Shown here piece by piece: positions 16,877 through 25,196 of a stretch of DNA of 64,000 nucleotides. Below the pieces are notes generated by a model. The model made no database searches. It was given only the letters and a program-made list of their open reading frames with translations, and had not been told where the DNA came from. Made by a program: the position numbers and the translations under genes. How positions within the stretch are numbered: the first letter of the stretch is position 1; each line of letters starts with the position of its first letter. Source of the stretch: Bog-756 sp963718405 (lineage in GTDB: Bacteria > Actinomycetota > Acidimicrobiia > Acidimicrobiales > RAAP-2); NCBI GenBank assembly GCA_963718405.1, contig CAVQYZ010000005.1, forward strand, positions 930,001-994,000. Reading direction: 5' to 3'.

Positions 16877-17155
16877 GATTCCTCAACCCTCGCCGAGTAT
16901 GCCTGTGGAACGTAAGGGTCTCTTCCTGGGGAAATACCGGCTCAAGGGTGTGGACGAACCGTGGAGAAGAGAGATGGGCCTGCGGACGCGTCGCACCATG
17001 GAGGCCATCATCCCAGGGGGGTGTGACAGCGAACTGGGATGCCCAGCCCCGCCACCTTGAACGGTGGGGTCTTCGCCGACCTCGGCCGACCTCGGCCGAC
17101 CGGAAGAACGCTCAGCCCGTCGGGGTCAGCGGCCCGGCAACCGGGCGTGGGGCGG

Positions 17156-17602
17156 TCAGGCTTCGGCCGCCACGTCCACGGTCAGCTCGAACACCACGCC
17201 GCCGATCAGCTCGACCCGGATGTTGTGCTCGCCCACGGTCTTGATGGGCTCCTCGAGGATCAGGTCCTTGCGGTCGATCACCGCTCCGGTCTGCTCCTCG
17301 ACATGGCGCACGACGTCGGCCGCAGAGACCGAGCCGAACAGTCGGTCGCCGGTGGCCCGGGCCGTGATGTGGATGACGTTGCCCACCAGCGTGCGGGCCA
17401 CGGTCTCGGACGACTCGTGGTCGCGGGCGTCACGCAGATCCCTCGACCGTCGCATGGCCGCGGCCTGCCCCTCCAGCCCGGGGGAGGCCACGATGGCCTT
17501 CCCGGCCGGCAGCAGATGGTTGCGGGCGAAGCCACCGGAGACATCGATGATGTCGCCGCGCTTTCCCACCCCGTCGATATCGCTTCGCAGCAGTACCTTC
17601 AT
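17156..17602 (-). CDS. rplI: 50S ribosomal protein L9
   Basis: A 148-residue L9 of normal length, which binds 23S rRNA. The N-terminal domain starts MKVLLRSDIDGVGKRGDII and contains the L9 signature GGFARNHLLPAGKA; a long helix and the C-terminal domain follow. It starts 1 bp after the rpsR stop and belongs to the rpsF-ssb-rpsR-rplI operon. Confidence 0.96.
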   Translation of the reverse strand: MKVLLRSDIDGVGKRGDIIDVSGGFARNHLLPAGKAIVASPGLEGQAAAMRRSRDLRDARDHESSETVARTLVGNVIHITARATGDRLFGSVSAADVVRHVEEQTGAVIDRKDLILEEPIKTVGEHNIRVELIGGVVFELTVDVAAEA

Positions 17603-17603
17603 C

Positions 17604-18143
17604 TCAACCCTCGGCGCTTTCGACGATGATCTCGCCCGCCACGGTCTCGGTCACCGTGCCGTCACCGTGGCCCGTGACGTCGAGGACCTCTTCGATGACT
17701 TCCACCGCCACCTCGGCCGGGGGTGTGCCCTCGGGGACCGCGGTCGACGTGGCGTCAGCCGACAGCGAGCGCTCCTCGTCCCGCCGCCCACGGCCGCCCG
17801 AGCCCTGGCCGGAGTAGCCGCCGCCGTCCCGGCCCCCACGACCGCCACCCCGGCCTCCGGGCCGTTCGGTGGTGGTGCGCTGGGTGTAGGGGAGCAGTAC
17901 CAGTTCACGGGCGGTCTTGATGGCGATGGCCACGTCCCGCTGGTGCTGGGTGCAGTTGCCCGAGACCCGTCGGGCGCGGATCTTGCCCCGGTCACTCATG
18001 TACTTGCGGAGCATGCCCACGTCTTTGTAGTCGACCCACTCCACCCGGTCCTTGCACAGGGCGCAGGGCTTCTTCTTGATTCTCCGCCCGGTGTCCTTGG
18101 GGGACCGACGGGTGGTGCCTCCACGATCGTTATTGCGCGCCAT
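17604..18143 (-). CDS. rpsR: 30S ribosomal protein S18 with long C-terminal extension
   Basis: The first ~85 residues are a normal zinc-type (C+) S18: CALC, VDYKDVGMLRKYMSDRGKIRARRVSGNC and the conserved TARELVLLPYT end. Instead of stopping there, the frame continues for ~90 residues: an Arg/Gly tract with RGG-like repeats (GGRGGGRGGRDGGG), a short Arg/acidic bridge, and an acidic, Val/Glu-rich tail. Ordinary S18 is 75-95 residues, so this is about double length. The tail has no recognisable domain and is probably disordered. It lies 2 bp after ssb and 1 bp before rplI. Confidence 0.93.
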   Translation of the reverse strand: MARNNDRGGTTRRSPKDTGRRIKKKPCALCKDRVEWVDYKDVGMLRKYMSDRGKIRARRVSGNCTQHQRDVAIAIKTARELVLLPYTQRTTTERPGGRGGGRGGRDGGGYSGQGSGGRGRRDEERSLSADATSTAVPEGTPPAEVAVEVIEEVLDVTGHGDGTVTETVAGEIIVESAEG

Positions 18144-18145
18144 GA

Positions 18146-18613
18146 CTAGAAGGGCTCCTCACTGTGTCCGTACCCCTGGGGTTCGCCGGACGGTCCGGGC
18201 CCCCCACCTGATGGAGCGCCACCGGTCGGGCCACCTTCACCGGGTCCGCGCCGCTCGTTCTTCGTGACCTGGGCCGTGGCCCAGCGGATGCTCGGGCCGA
18301 TCTCGTCGGCCACCACTTCGACCTTGGACCGCTTGTCGCCCTCGGGGGTCTCCCAACTGCGCTGGTCGAGTCGACCGGTCACGATCACCCGGGAGCCCTT
18401 GGTCAGGCTCTCGGCGGCGTTCTCGGCCATCTCCCGCCAGCACACCACGTCGAAGAACGAGGTGGCCTCTTCCCACTCCTGGGTCTGACGGTTCTGCCAC
18501 CGGCGGTTGACGGCCAGGCCGAAGCTCGAGGTGGCCTGGCCGGTGTTGGTGAAGCGCAGCTCGGGATCGCGGGTGATGTTGCCCACCAGGGTCACCACGT
18601 TGCCGTTGGCCAT
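18146..18613 (-). CDS. ssb: Single-stranded DNA-binding protein SSB (internal start)
   Basis: A 155-residue SSB with an N-terminal OB fold (NVVTLVGNITRDPELRFT, FFDVVCWREMAENAAE, VIVTGRLDQRSWE), a Gly/Pro-rich linker and an acidic C-terminal tip ending SEEPF, the interaction peptide for repair and replication partners. The ATG at 18613 has a strong GGAGG 7 nt upstream, so SSB can be made on its own. The same frame is open upstream through all of rpsF, so an S6-SSB fusion is also possible. See the rpsF entry. Confidence 0.93.
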   Translation of the reverse strand: MANGNVVTLVGNITRDPELRFTNTGQATSSFGLAVNRRWQNRQTQEWEEATSFFDVVCWREMAENAAESLTKGSRVIVTGRLDQRSWETPEGDKRSKVEVVADEIGPSIRWATAQVTKNERRGPGEGGPTGGAPSGGGPGPSGEPQGYGHSEEPF

Positions 18614-18955
18614 GGTCAGGCCTCCTTCTGTGCTTGCCGCGGCGGCTTCGGCCCGTCGGCCCGCCACCTTGTCGGGAATCCTCATGACCTTGTGGCGGAG
18701 CACCTCGTCGGCCAGCACGAAGACCCGCTCCATGTCGGCCACGGCGGGCGGCTCGGCGGTGAGCTCGATGACCACGTAGTAGCCCTCGCGCTTGTGCTGG
18801 AGCTCGTAGGCGAAGGTCCGCCTGCCCCAGCGCTCCACCCGGCCCGGGTTTCCACCCTTGGCCCTGAGGGCGTCGAGCCCCCGGTCGAGGACCCCGTTGA
18901 CCGCGGCCTCATCGGCACCGGTGTCGAAAATAACCATTGCTTCGTATGGCCGCAC
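18146..18955 (-). CDS. rpsF: 30S ribosomal protein S6, frame open into SSB (S6-SSB fusion ORF)
   Basis: From GTG 18955 (GGAGG 10 nt upstream) the frame encodes a complete S6: VRPYEAMVIFDTGADEAAVNG, WGRRTFAYEL, GYYVVIEL and EVLRHKVMRI, ~114 residues up to 18614. No in-frame stop follows. The sequence reads ...STEGGLT straight into the SSB Met, giving a 269-residue S6-SSB frame. A TGA sits 3 nt before the ssb ATG but one frame off, so a single-base indel in the last S6 codons, real or from assembly, would restore separate genes. S6 binds S18 on the 30S platform; rpsR is next in the operon. Confidence 0.9.
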   Translation of the reverse strand: MRPYEAMVIFDTGADEAAVNGVLDRGLDALRAKGGNPGRVERWGRRTFAYELQHKREGYYVVIELTAEPPAVADMERVFVLADEVLRHKVMRIPDKVAGRRAEAAAASTEGGLTMANGNVVTLVGNITRDPELRFTNTGQATSSFGLAVNRRWQNRQTQEWEEATSFFDVVCWREMAENAAESLTKGSRVIVTGRLDQRSWETPEGDKRSKVEVVADEIGPSIRWATAQVTKNERRGPGEGGPTGGAPSGGGPGPSGEPQGYGHSEEPF

Positions 18956-19112
18956 GAGCGGCTCACCTCCCTCTGGATCGGGTACCTCGGGCACCCGAGC
19001 CCCACGGCGTGGGGCAGGTCGGAAATGAAGGGCCACAAGCCGTGGCCCGATCTGACAGACGTTCTACCTTACCGGCAATCGCCCGGGGTCCCCGACCGGG
19101 CGGGCCCGAAAC

Positions 19113-19928
19113 TCAGTGATACACCTCGTTGTCGGCGGGAAAGGCGCCGGACCGGACGTCGGCGGCGTAGGCCGCCACGGCCGCAGTGGCGTCGTCGGCC
19201 AGCTCGGCGTACCGGCGGACGAACTTGGGCACCGAGGCGTTGAGCCCGAGCAGGTCGTGGACGACCAGTACCTGGCCGTCGCAGGTGGGGCCGGCCCCGA
19301 TGCCGATGGTCGGCACGTCCACCGACTCGGTGATGGCCGAGCCCACCCGCTCGGGGACGCCTTCGAGGACCACCGCGAAGCACCCGGCGGCGGCGATGGC
19401 CTTGGCCCCGAGCATCAGGGCGTGGGCCCCGGCATCGTCGCGTCCCTGGACCCGGTAGCCACCCATGGTGTTGACCGACTGGGGGGTCAGCCCGAGGTGA
19501 CCCATGACCGGGATCTCGGCCGCCACCAGGGCCTCGACCATCGGGACCCGATTGGTGCCCCCCTCCAGCTTGACCGCCTGGGCGCCGGCCCGGATGAGGA
19601 TGGCACCGTTGCGGACGGTCTCCACCGGATCGAGGTGGTAGCTCATCCAGGGAAGGTCGGCCACGATCAGCGGGCGGGGTCGGGCCCGGGCCACCGCCGC
19701 GGTGTGGTGGGCCATGTCCTCCATGGTCACCTGGAGGGAGTCCTCATAGCCCAGCACGTTGTTGCCCACCGAGTCCCCCACCAAGATGATGTCCACGCCG
19801 GCGGCGTCAGCGATGCGGGCCCCGGGGGCGTCGTAGGCGGTCACCATCACCAGGGGCGGGTGGCCGTCCCGGCGTTTGTGGGCGCGCACGGAGGGAACGG
19901 TGACCGGCGTCGGTCGGGGGTCGGGCAT
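19113..19928 (-). CDS. panB: 3-methyl-2-oxobutanoate hydroxymethyltransferase
   Basis: A 271-residue TIM-barrel enzyme making ketopantoate from 2-oxoisovalerate and methylene-THF, the first step of pantothenate/CoA synthesis. Family motifs are VMVTAYDAPGARIADAAG, LVGDSVGNNVLGYEDS, the metal/substrate segment VKLEGG, GHLGLTPQSVNTMGGY and the end VGIGAGP-like PTIGIGAGPTCDGQVLV. ATG 19928 has AGGAGG at 6-nt spacing, whereas ATG 19934 touches the site. No other pan gene is in the window. Confidence 0.95.
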   Translation of the reverse strand: MPDPRPTPVTVPSVRAHKRRDGHPPLVMVTAYDAPGARIADAAGVDIILVGDSVGNNVLGYEDSLQVTMEDMAHHTAAVARARPRPLIVADLPWMSYHLDPVETVRNGAILIRAGAQAVKLEGGTNRVPMVEALVAAEIPVMGHLGLTPQSVNTMGGYRVQGRDDAGAHALMLGAKAIAAAGCFAVVLEGVPERVGSAITESVDVPTIGIGAGPTCDGQVLVVHDLLGLNASVPKFVRRYAELADDATAAVAAYAADVRSGAFPADNEVYH

Positions 19929-20154
19929 GGTCATCCTCCTGATCGGCCGTCCAGCGCCCGAAGGCTGCCGGCGGCATGGGCGGTGATCGGCGGGCACGGC
20001 CGGGGCCGGTCCGCCGAGTCATCACGGAGCACTCGGTACTGCGCCCACCAGGCTAGCGGGCCAGGGCCGTTCGGGAAATAGCGGGCCCGTGAGACCGGCC
20101 CGGCGATCGGGGGGCCCGGACCCGGGCGGCTGGAAGCCGGCCCCGGGCAGGACC

Positions 20155-21705
20155 TCAGGCCCCGGCGGGCTCGGGCTCGACCGAGGGTTCGGTCGTCTCC
20201 TGTTGGACCCCACGCCGCAGCCCGAAGAACCCGGTCACCCCGGCGGCGGCCATGGCGATGGCCATGCCGATGAGCACCGTGCGGGTGGCGTAGGCGAAGT
20301 CCAGCCGTACGAAGTGGGGAATGGACTGGACACTGCCGCTCCCGCCCTGGGACTGGGCGATGGTCGACGCCTCGCTGGCGGCCTTGGCCGGGGCCAGGCC
20401 CTGGGAGATGAGCGAGGTGGTCAGGTGGGAGCGCATCTGCGAGACCAGCACCGTGCCCAGGATGGCCAGGCCCAGGCTGGCCGCGTAGTTGCGGACGGTC
20501 TGGGTGATGCCGGTGGCCTCGCCGTAGGAGAGCCGGGAGGCCCGGTTGACGGCATCGGTACTGGCCGGCCCGAGCATCATCCCCATGCCGAAACCGGCCA
20601 GGACGATGTACCACTGCTGCGTGTTGAAGCTGAGCTCGGTGACCTTGCCGGCCCACAGGGCGAAGCCCACCGCCGACAGCACACAGCCCAGCACCACCGG
20701 GCGCTTGGCCCCGCCCCGGTCCAGCATCCGCCCACCGATCTGGGCGGCGATCACGAAGCCGATGAAGAAGTACAAGAGGAACAGGCCGGCCTCGGAGGCC
20801 GACTTGCCCAGGGAGATCTGGGCGTACTCGCTGGCGAAGAAGAACACCGGGATGAAGGCCAGCATGGAGAACCACAGGACCAGGTTCTCGACGAAGAAGG
20901 GCCGGATGTTGAAGATGCGCACCTGCATCAGCGGCGACGGGGTCCGCAGTTCGACGAAGTAGAAGACCACCAGGAGCACCAGGCCCGCGGCGATGCTGAG
21001 TCCGATAGCCGGATTGGACCAGCCCCAGATGGTCGACTGCTGGAATCCGAAGACGCTGAGACCGACGCCGAGGGCGATCAGCACCAGGCCCCGGTAGTCC
21101 ATCCGGGCCGGCTTGAAGCTGGTCTGGGGTTTGGAGGCGGCGATGAGGATCAGGGCGATGATGGCCACCGGGATGTTGACCCAGAAGATGGCCCGCCATG
21201 TCCACTGGGTGAGGTACCCACCGAGGATGGGCCCGACCGCCGTCAGGCCGCCGGCGATACCGAAGAAGGCGGCCAGGGCCTTGCCCCGTTCGTGCAGGTC
21301 GAAGGTCTGGACCACGATGGCCAGCGCCGCGGGGAACATGATGGCCCCGCCGGCCCCCTGGACCACCCGGAAGGTGACGATCCAGGCCTCGGCCACGCTC
21401 CCGGTGGGGGTGAGGCCACACATGGTCGAGGCGCCGGCGAAGATGATCACCCCGAGCACCACCATCTTGCGGTGGCCCACCGTGTCGGCCAGCCGTCCCC
21501 CGAAGGCGAACAGGGCAGCCAGCGACAACAGGTAGGCGTTGACCGCCCACTGGACCCCGGTGCTGGTCAGGTGGAGGTTCTTCTGGATCTCCGGTACGGC
21601 GATGGAGACGATGGTCTGATCGATGAAGGTCATCGACACGGCGAAGATCATCGCCGCCAGGACCAGATTCTTCGGCCCGCTCCCGGTCGTCGTGGTGTTG
21701 GCCAT
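20155..21705 (-). CDS. MFS drug/multidrug exporter (DHA2 family, 14 TM)
   Basis: A 516-residue major facilitator protein of the EmrB/QacA (DHA2) type, an H+-coupled exporter in the inner membrane. Motif A is GGRLADTVGHRK after TM2, and VVQGAGGAIMFPAALAIV and GPILGGYLTQWTWRAIFWVNIP are the DHA2 motifs of TM4-TM5. About 14 spans fit the length. GGAGG precedes ATG 21705; the longer frame to 22365 is antisense to the neighbour and rejected. It is divergent from an SDR gene. Substrate unknown. Confidence 0.9.
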   Translation of the reverse strand: MANTTTTGSGPKNLVLAAMIFAVSMTFIDQTIVSIAVPEIQKNLHLTSTGVQWAVNAYLLSLAALFAFGGRLADTVGHRKMVVLGVIIFAGASTMCGLTPTGSVAEAWIVTFRVVQGAGGAIMFPAALAIVVQTFDLHERGKALAAFFGIAGGLTAVGPILGGYLTQWTWRAIFWVNIPVAIIALILIAASKPQTSFKPARMDYRGLVLIALGVGLSVFGFQQSTIWGWSNPAIGLSIAAGLVLLVVFYFVELRTPSPLMQVRIFNIRPFFVENLVLWFSMLAFIPVFFFASEYAQISLGKSASEAGLFLLYFFIGFVIAAQIGGRMLDRGGAKRPVVLGCVLSAVGFALWAGKVTELSFNTQQWYIVLAGFGMGMMLGPASTDAVNRASRLSYGEATGITQTVRNYAASLGLAILGTVLVSQMRSHLTTSLISQGLAPAKAASEASTIAQSQGGSGSVQSIPHFVRLDFAYATRTVLIGMAIAMAAAGVTGFFGLRRGVQQETTEPSVEPEPAGA

Positions 21706-21846
21706 CGCCGTCCTCCCTGGTTCGGGCCGGCCGCCAACGGCACCCTCGATCAGTCCCGGCCGCCGCCTGGCCGATTCCCGCCGACACCTTAGTGGGGCAG
21801 CTACCACCGGACTTGGACCATGTCGGGGCTCGGCCCTGCCTCGACC

Positions 21847-21903
21847 CCGCCTCGGCCCCGGCGTCGCCGCGGTCTCCGCCTCGGCCCCGGCGTCGCCGCG
21901 GTC
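21847..21903. repeat. Two-copy 28/29-bp tandem repeat
   Basis: CCGCCTCGGCCCCGGCGTCG plus the next eight bases occurs at 21847-21874 and again at 21876-21903. It lies in the divergent spacer between the MFS and SDR genes, just upstream of the SDR -10. It may be a doubled regulator site or a slippage product. Confidence 0.7.
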
Positions 21904-21924
21904 ATTAGGTCCTACAGTCTGGCC

Positions 21925-22683
21925 ATGGCTCCAGACCGCTTCACAGGACGCAACGCTCTCGTCACCGGGGGGGCGTCCGGCATCGGGCGGGCCACGGTGC
22001 TCCGGCTGGCCTCCGAGGGGGCCGCCGTGGTGGCCGTCGACGTGAACGAGGAGCTGTTGGCTCAGCTGCCCGGTGAGGCCGAGGGCCTCAGCGGGTCGGT
22101 GTCCCCCCTGGTCGGCAACGTCGGTTCCGAGGAGGGGGTGGAGAGCGTGGTGGCCACGGCGGTCGAGCGGCTGGGCACCCTCGACGTGGTGGTCAACGTG
22201 GCCGGGGTGCTGTCGTTCTCCCACACCCACGAGCAGTCGTTGGACGGATGGAACCGGCTCATCTCCATCAACCTCACCGGGACCTTCCTGGTGTGCCGGC
22301 AGGCCCTCCCCCACCTGCTGTCGAGCGGCGGGAACATCGTCAACCTGGCCTCTACGGCGGCCCACAGTGGGCAGCCGTGGGCCTCGGCCTACGCCGCGTC
22401 CAAAGGCGGCGTCCTGGCCTTCAGCCGGGCCCTGGCCGTCGAGTACGCCGGAGCCGGACTACGGGTCAACACCATCAGCCCCGGGGCCATCGACACCCCG
22501 ATCACCGCGGCCTTCCACCTGCCCGAGGGAGCCGACATCAAGCTGTTGAACCGGGTCACGCCCATCAGCGGAAACTTCGGCACCCCCGAGGGGATCGCCG
22601 CCGCCATCGCCTACGTGGCGTCCGACGAGGCCTCCCACATGAACGGGGCCGACATCCTCATCGACGGGGCCACCCTGGCCTGA
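21925..22683 (+). CDS. SDR family oxidoreductase
   Basis: A 252-residue classical short-chain dehydrogenase/reductase. The NAD(P) glycine motif is TGGASGIG (~residues 13-20), the structural NVAG motif is present and the catalytic Tyr/Lys are in YAASK with the Ser upstream (NLASTAAHSG). The Asp after strand 2 (VAVDVNE) favours NAD. Preceded by TACAGT (21913-21918) 6 nt before the ATG and no ribosome site, so probably leaderless. It is convergent with the NTF2-like gene. Confidence 0.9.
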   Translation: MAPDRFTGRNALVTGGASGIGRATVLRLASEGAAVVAVDVNEELLAQLPGEAEGLSGSVSPLVGNVGSEEGVESVVATAVERLGTLDVVVNVAGVLSFSHTHEQSLDGWNRLISINLTGTFLVCRQALPHLLSSGGNIVNLASTAAHSGQPWASAYAASKGGVLAFSRALAVEYAGAGLRVNTISPGAIDTPITAAFHLPEGADIKLLNRVTPISGNFGTPEGIAAAIAYVASDEASHMNGADILIDGATLA

Positions 22684-22701
22684 TCACGACGCTGAGCACC
22701 G

Positions 22702-23193
22702 TCAGCCCAACGTGGACCGCCCGTCGGTGGCCCACCAGTCGGCGGTCAGCTTGAGCCCCTTGATCGAGGCCCGGGGCATCAGCTCCTCGTAGGTACGCCG
22801 GTAGCCGGTGTGGGCGATGAGCCACGCCCCGTCGCGCTTCACGTACTCGTCGGTGTAGAACGCCGCCCCTTGCACGTTGAGGCCCAGGTCGGTGAGGACC
22901 ACGGTGTCCTCCAGGGCCCACACCCCGGTGGCGGTGTCGGGTCCGGTGAGGTCGATCTCGGGATGGTGGCAGCGATGGCTGCTCAGCATGGTGGTGGCCC
23001 CCATCGAGGTCCGCAGGAACTCCATGATGGCGTCACGGCCCTCGAACTCGTAGAGCCCCCCGCCGTAGCGGGCGGTGGCCTCGGGAACGAAACAGGTCTC
23101 GATCTCGTCCCACAACTTCTGGTCCAGGCACCGCAGGTAGCGGTACTTCAGTCGTTTGATCTGTTCCATCTCGACCAGGTCGTCAGGGGTCAT
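22702..23193 (-). CDS. NTF2-like/SnoaL-type protein
   Basis: A 163-residue cone-shaped alpha+beta barrel protein of the nuclear-transport-factor-2/SnoaL superfamily: IKRLKYRYLRCLDQKLWDE at the N-terminus, FEGRDAIMEFLR, a conserved His pair (SSHRCHHPEIDL) and WALEDTVV. Members are often small-molecule isomerases, cyclases or dehydratases of steroid or polyketide type. ATG 23193 is preceded by GAGGAG. It lies 26 bp after the DAPDH-like gene, in the same direction as the SDR upstream, so a three-gene catabolic operon is likely. Confidence 0.8.
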   Translation of the reverse strand: MTPDDLVEMEQIKRLKYRYLRCLDQKLWDEIETCFVPEATARYGGGLYEFEGRDAIMEFLRTSMGATTMLSSHRCHHPEIDLTGPDTATGVWALEDTVVLTDLGLNVQGAAFYTDEYVKRDGAWLIAHTGYRRTYEELMPRASIKGLKLTADWWATDGRSTLG

Positions 23194-23219
23194 CTCGCTC
23201 CTCAGGGTGCCGGTGGCGG

Positions 23220-24299
23220 CTACCGGATCGTACCCAGGCCGGGGATGAGCGGTAGATCGAGGGCGGTGACCCACCCGGGCGGGGCCAGGTTGACGGCCGG
23301 GACGGCGTTGAGGGCCCGGAGCCCGGTAGCCAGGCAGCCGGCCGCGGCGGCATCCCGGCCGCTGCCATCGGTGAAGCGGAAGGCGGTCTCCTGGGTGATC
23401 GACGGCGTGCCCTCGATCACCACCCGGTAGACGTCGTTCTGGTTACCCCGGGGCCAGTCCGGAGCGGCGTCGACGCCCACCCGGTTGACATGCTCCAGAC
23501 AGATCCGGGGCTCACCGCCGAAGATGCCGTTGATGGTGAACCGGATGGCCGCCACCTGGCCCGGCTCGATCAGGCCCTTGGCCGTCTTGATGGGAACGTC
23601 GGTCACCCACTTCTCCCAGGTGGTGGTGATGGTGTCGAGCTCGATGCCGACGGCGTGGGCCATCATCGGCACGGTGGCCCCCCACGACATGACCAGGATG
23701 TCGGTGTGCTCGAGGAGCGGGGTGAACTCGGGTGGTCGACCGATCCCCATTTCGTCCTCGTAGTCGCCCTCGTAGTTGATGTAGTCGAGGATCTCGAGCG
23801 CCCGGACCTGGCGGACCTCGCCGCACAGGCCCATCAGGGTCATGGGGAACAGGTCGTTGGCGAAGCCGGGGTCGATGCCGGTGGTGAAGCACGACGATCC
23901 GCCGGCTTCGCAGGCCTCGGTGATGGGCTGGACCCAGCTCGGCGGGTTGAGGGCCATGGTCGGCCACACCCACGGCGTCATGGCCGTGGAGCACACATCG
24001 ACGCCGGCCCGCAGGAAGGCACCGATGTCGCGGATGTTGGCGTCGGCGTGGGCTGCGGTGGGGCCGAAGTGGACCAGGGCGTCGGGGGCCAGGGCCACCA
24101 GCGCCTCGAGGTCGTCGGTGGCCGTGATCCCGATGGGTCCGATCCCGCAGATCTCGCCGGCGTCGGTCCCGGCCTTGTCGGGACTGCTGACGCCCACTCC
24201 GACCAGTTCGAACCGCGGATGGCGGACGATCTCGGGAATGACCATCTTGCCCACGAAGCCCGTGCCCCACACCACCACCCGTTTCTGGTCTTCGCTCAC
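23220..24299 (-). CDS. Dihydrodipicolinate reductase-like / amine-dehydrogenase-like oxidoreductase
   Basis: A 359-residue NAD(P)-binding protein of the group often annotated as dihydrodipicolinate reductase or NAD(P)H-dependent amine dehydrogenase. The Rossmann motif VWGTGFVGKM is at residues ~10-19, and HPRFELVGVGVSS follows strand 2. The C-terminal part matches a substrate domain common in mycobacterial and acidimicrobial lipid/steroid gene clusters. It starts GTG 24299, overlapping the SDR stop (GTGA), so it is co-translated with it. Substrate not known. Confidence 0.8.
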   Translation of the reverse strand: MSEDQKRVVVWGTGFVGKMVIPEIVRHPRFELVGVGVSSPDKAGTDAGEICGIGPIGITATDDLEALVALAPDALVHFGPTAAHADANIRDIGAFLRAGVDVCSTAMTPWVWPTMALNPPSWVQPITEACEAGGSSCFTTGIDPGFANDLFPMTLMGLCGEVRQVRALEILDYINYEGDYEDEMGIGRPPEFTPLLEHTDILVMSWGATVPMMAHAVGIELDTITTTWEKWVTDVPIKTAKGLIEPGQVAAIRFTINGIFGGEPRICLEHVNRVGVDAAPDWPRGNQNDVYRVVIEGTPSITQETAFRFTDGSGRDAAAAGCLATGLRALNAVPAVNLAPPGWVTALDLPLIPGLGTIR

Positions 24300-25075
24300 C
24301 GGTGCATCTCCCCCGAGTTGACCAACAGGTACTGGCCGGTGACCGCCTTGGCCCGGTCCGAGGCGAAGAACGCCGCCACGTCGGCCACCTCACCGTCCTC
24401 GGTCATCCGCCGGAGCGGAAACGTCCCCACGATGTCGTTCAACACGTCCTCCTGCGACCGGCCGGTGCTCTTGGCCGTGCCGGTCACGTACATCTCGACA
24501 TTCGGGCCCCACATCCACGACGGGACCACCATGTTGAACCGGATGTTGTCGGGGCCGAGCTCGTCGACCAGGTAGTACATGGCGGTCAGCAGCGCGCTCT
24601 TGGACGCGGCGTAGCCGCTCTGGGGCAGGGCGGGTTGGAACATCGACTGGGAGCCGATGAGCACCACCGAGCCGCCACCGTTGGCCTTCATGGCCTCGGC
24701 CACCGGTCTGATCACGGTGAGGGCGCCGATCACATTGGTGTCGAAGGCCTTGCGCCAGGCCTCGAACTTGAGGTCGTAGAGGCCTCCCCACACGTTCTCG
24801 TACGCCGCCACCTGGATCAGGGCGTCGACCGACCCGAAGCGGTCCTGGGCCAGCTGGACCAGGGCGGCACACGAGTCGGGATCGGTGATGTCGGTCGGGT
24901 GGACAGCCACCCGCTCGCCCCCGGGGTCCAGTTCGGCCGCCGTGGTCACCAGGGTCTCTTCGGTCCGTGCGGCCAACACCACATTGGCCCCGTCGCGCAG
25001 CGCGCTGGCGGCGCACTCGCGCCCCAGGCCGTTGCCCACGCCGGTTACCAGGACGGTCTTTCCTTCGAGGATCAT
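24296..25075 (-). CDS. SDR family oxidoreductase
   Basis: A 259-residue short-chain dehydrogenase with TGVGNGLGRE at the nucleotide site and the YAASKSALL catalytic Tyr-Lys; the Ser is in VVLIGSQS. The Arg after strand 2 (LAARTEE) favours NADP. First gene of an apparent operon with the DAPDH-like and NTF2-like genes through a GTGA overlap. Together they look like a small alcohol/ketone catabolic set, but no pathway can be named. Confidence 0.88.
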   Translation of the reverse strand: MILEGKTVLVTGVGNGLGRECAASALRDGANVVLAARTEETLVTTAAELDPGGERVAVHPTDITDPDSCAALVQLAQDRFGSVDALIQVAAYENVWGGLYDLKFEAWRKAFDTNVIGALTVIRPVAEAMKANGGGSVVLIGSQSMFQPALPQSGYAASKSALLTAMYYLVDELGPDNIRFNMVVPSWMWGPNVEMYVTGTAKSTGRSQEDVLNDIVGTFPLRRMTEDGEVADVAAFFASDRAKAVTGQYLLVNSGEMHR

Positions 25076-25196
25076 TCCCCTCTTCTAGACCATCCGGCGA
25101 CCGGCCGCGGAACAAGCGCGGCGGAGCGAGATCAGGGGGCCGGAAACGGCGGTGCTGTCGGCAGCCTCGGGCGCCCATCCCGTCTGGCCCGGAGGG

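Noticed and set aside
17077..17101. Doubled CGACCTCGGC element between rplI and dnaB as an operator
   Set aside because: Only two short GC-rich copies, no dyad and no promoter nearby; left as a note only.
21706..22365. N-terminal extension of the MFS frame to 22365
   Set aside because: It is antisense to a well-supported SDR gene; the transporter starts at 21705 with a ribosome site.
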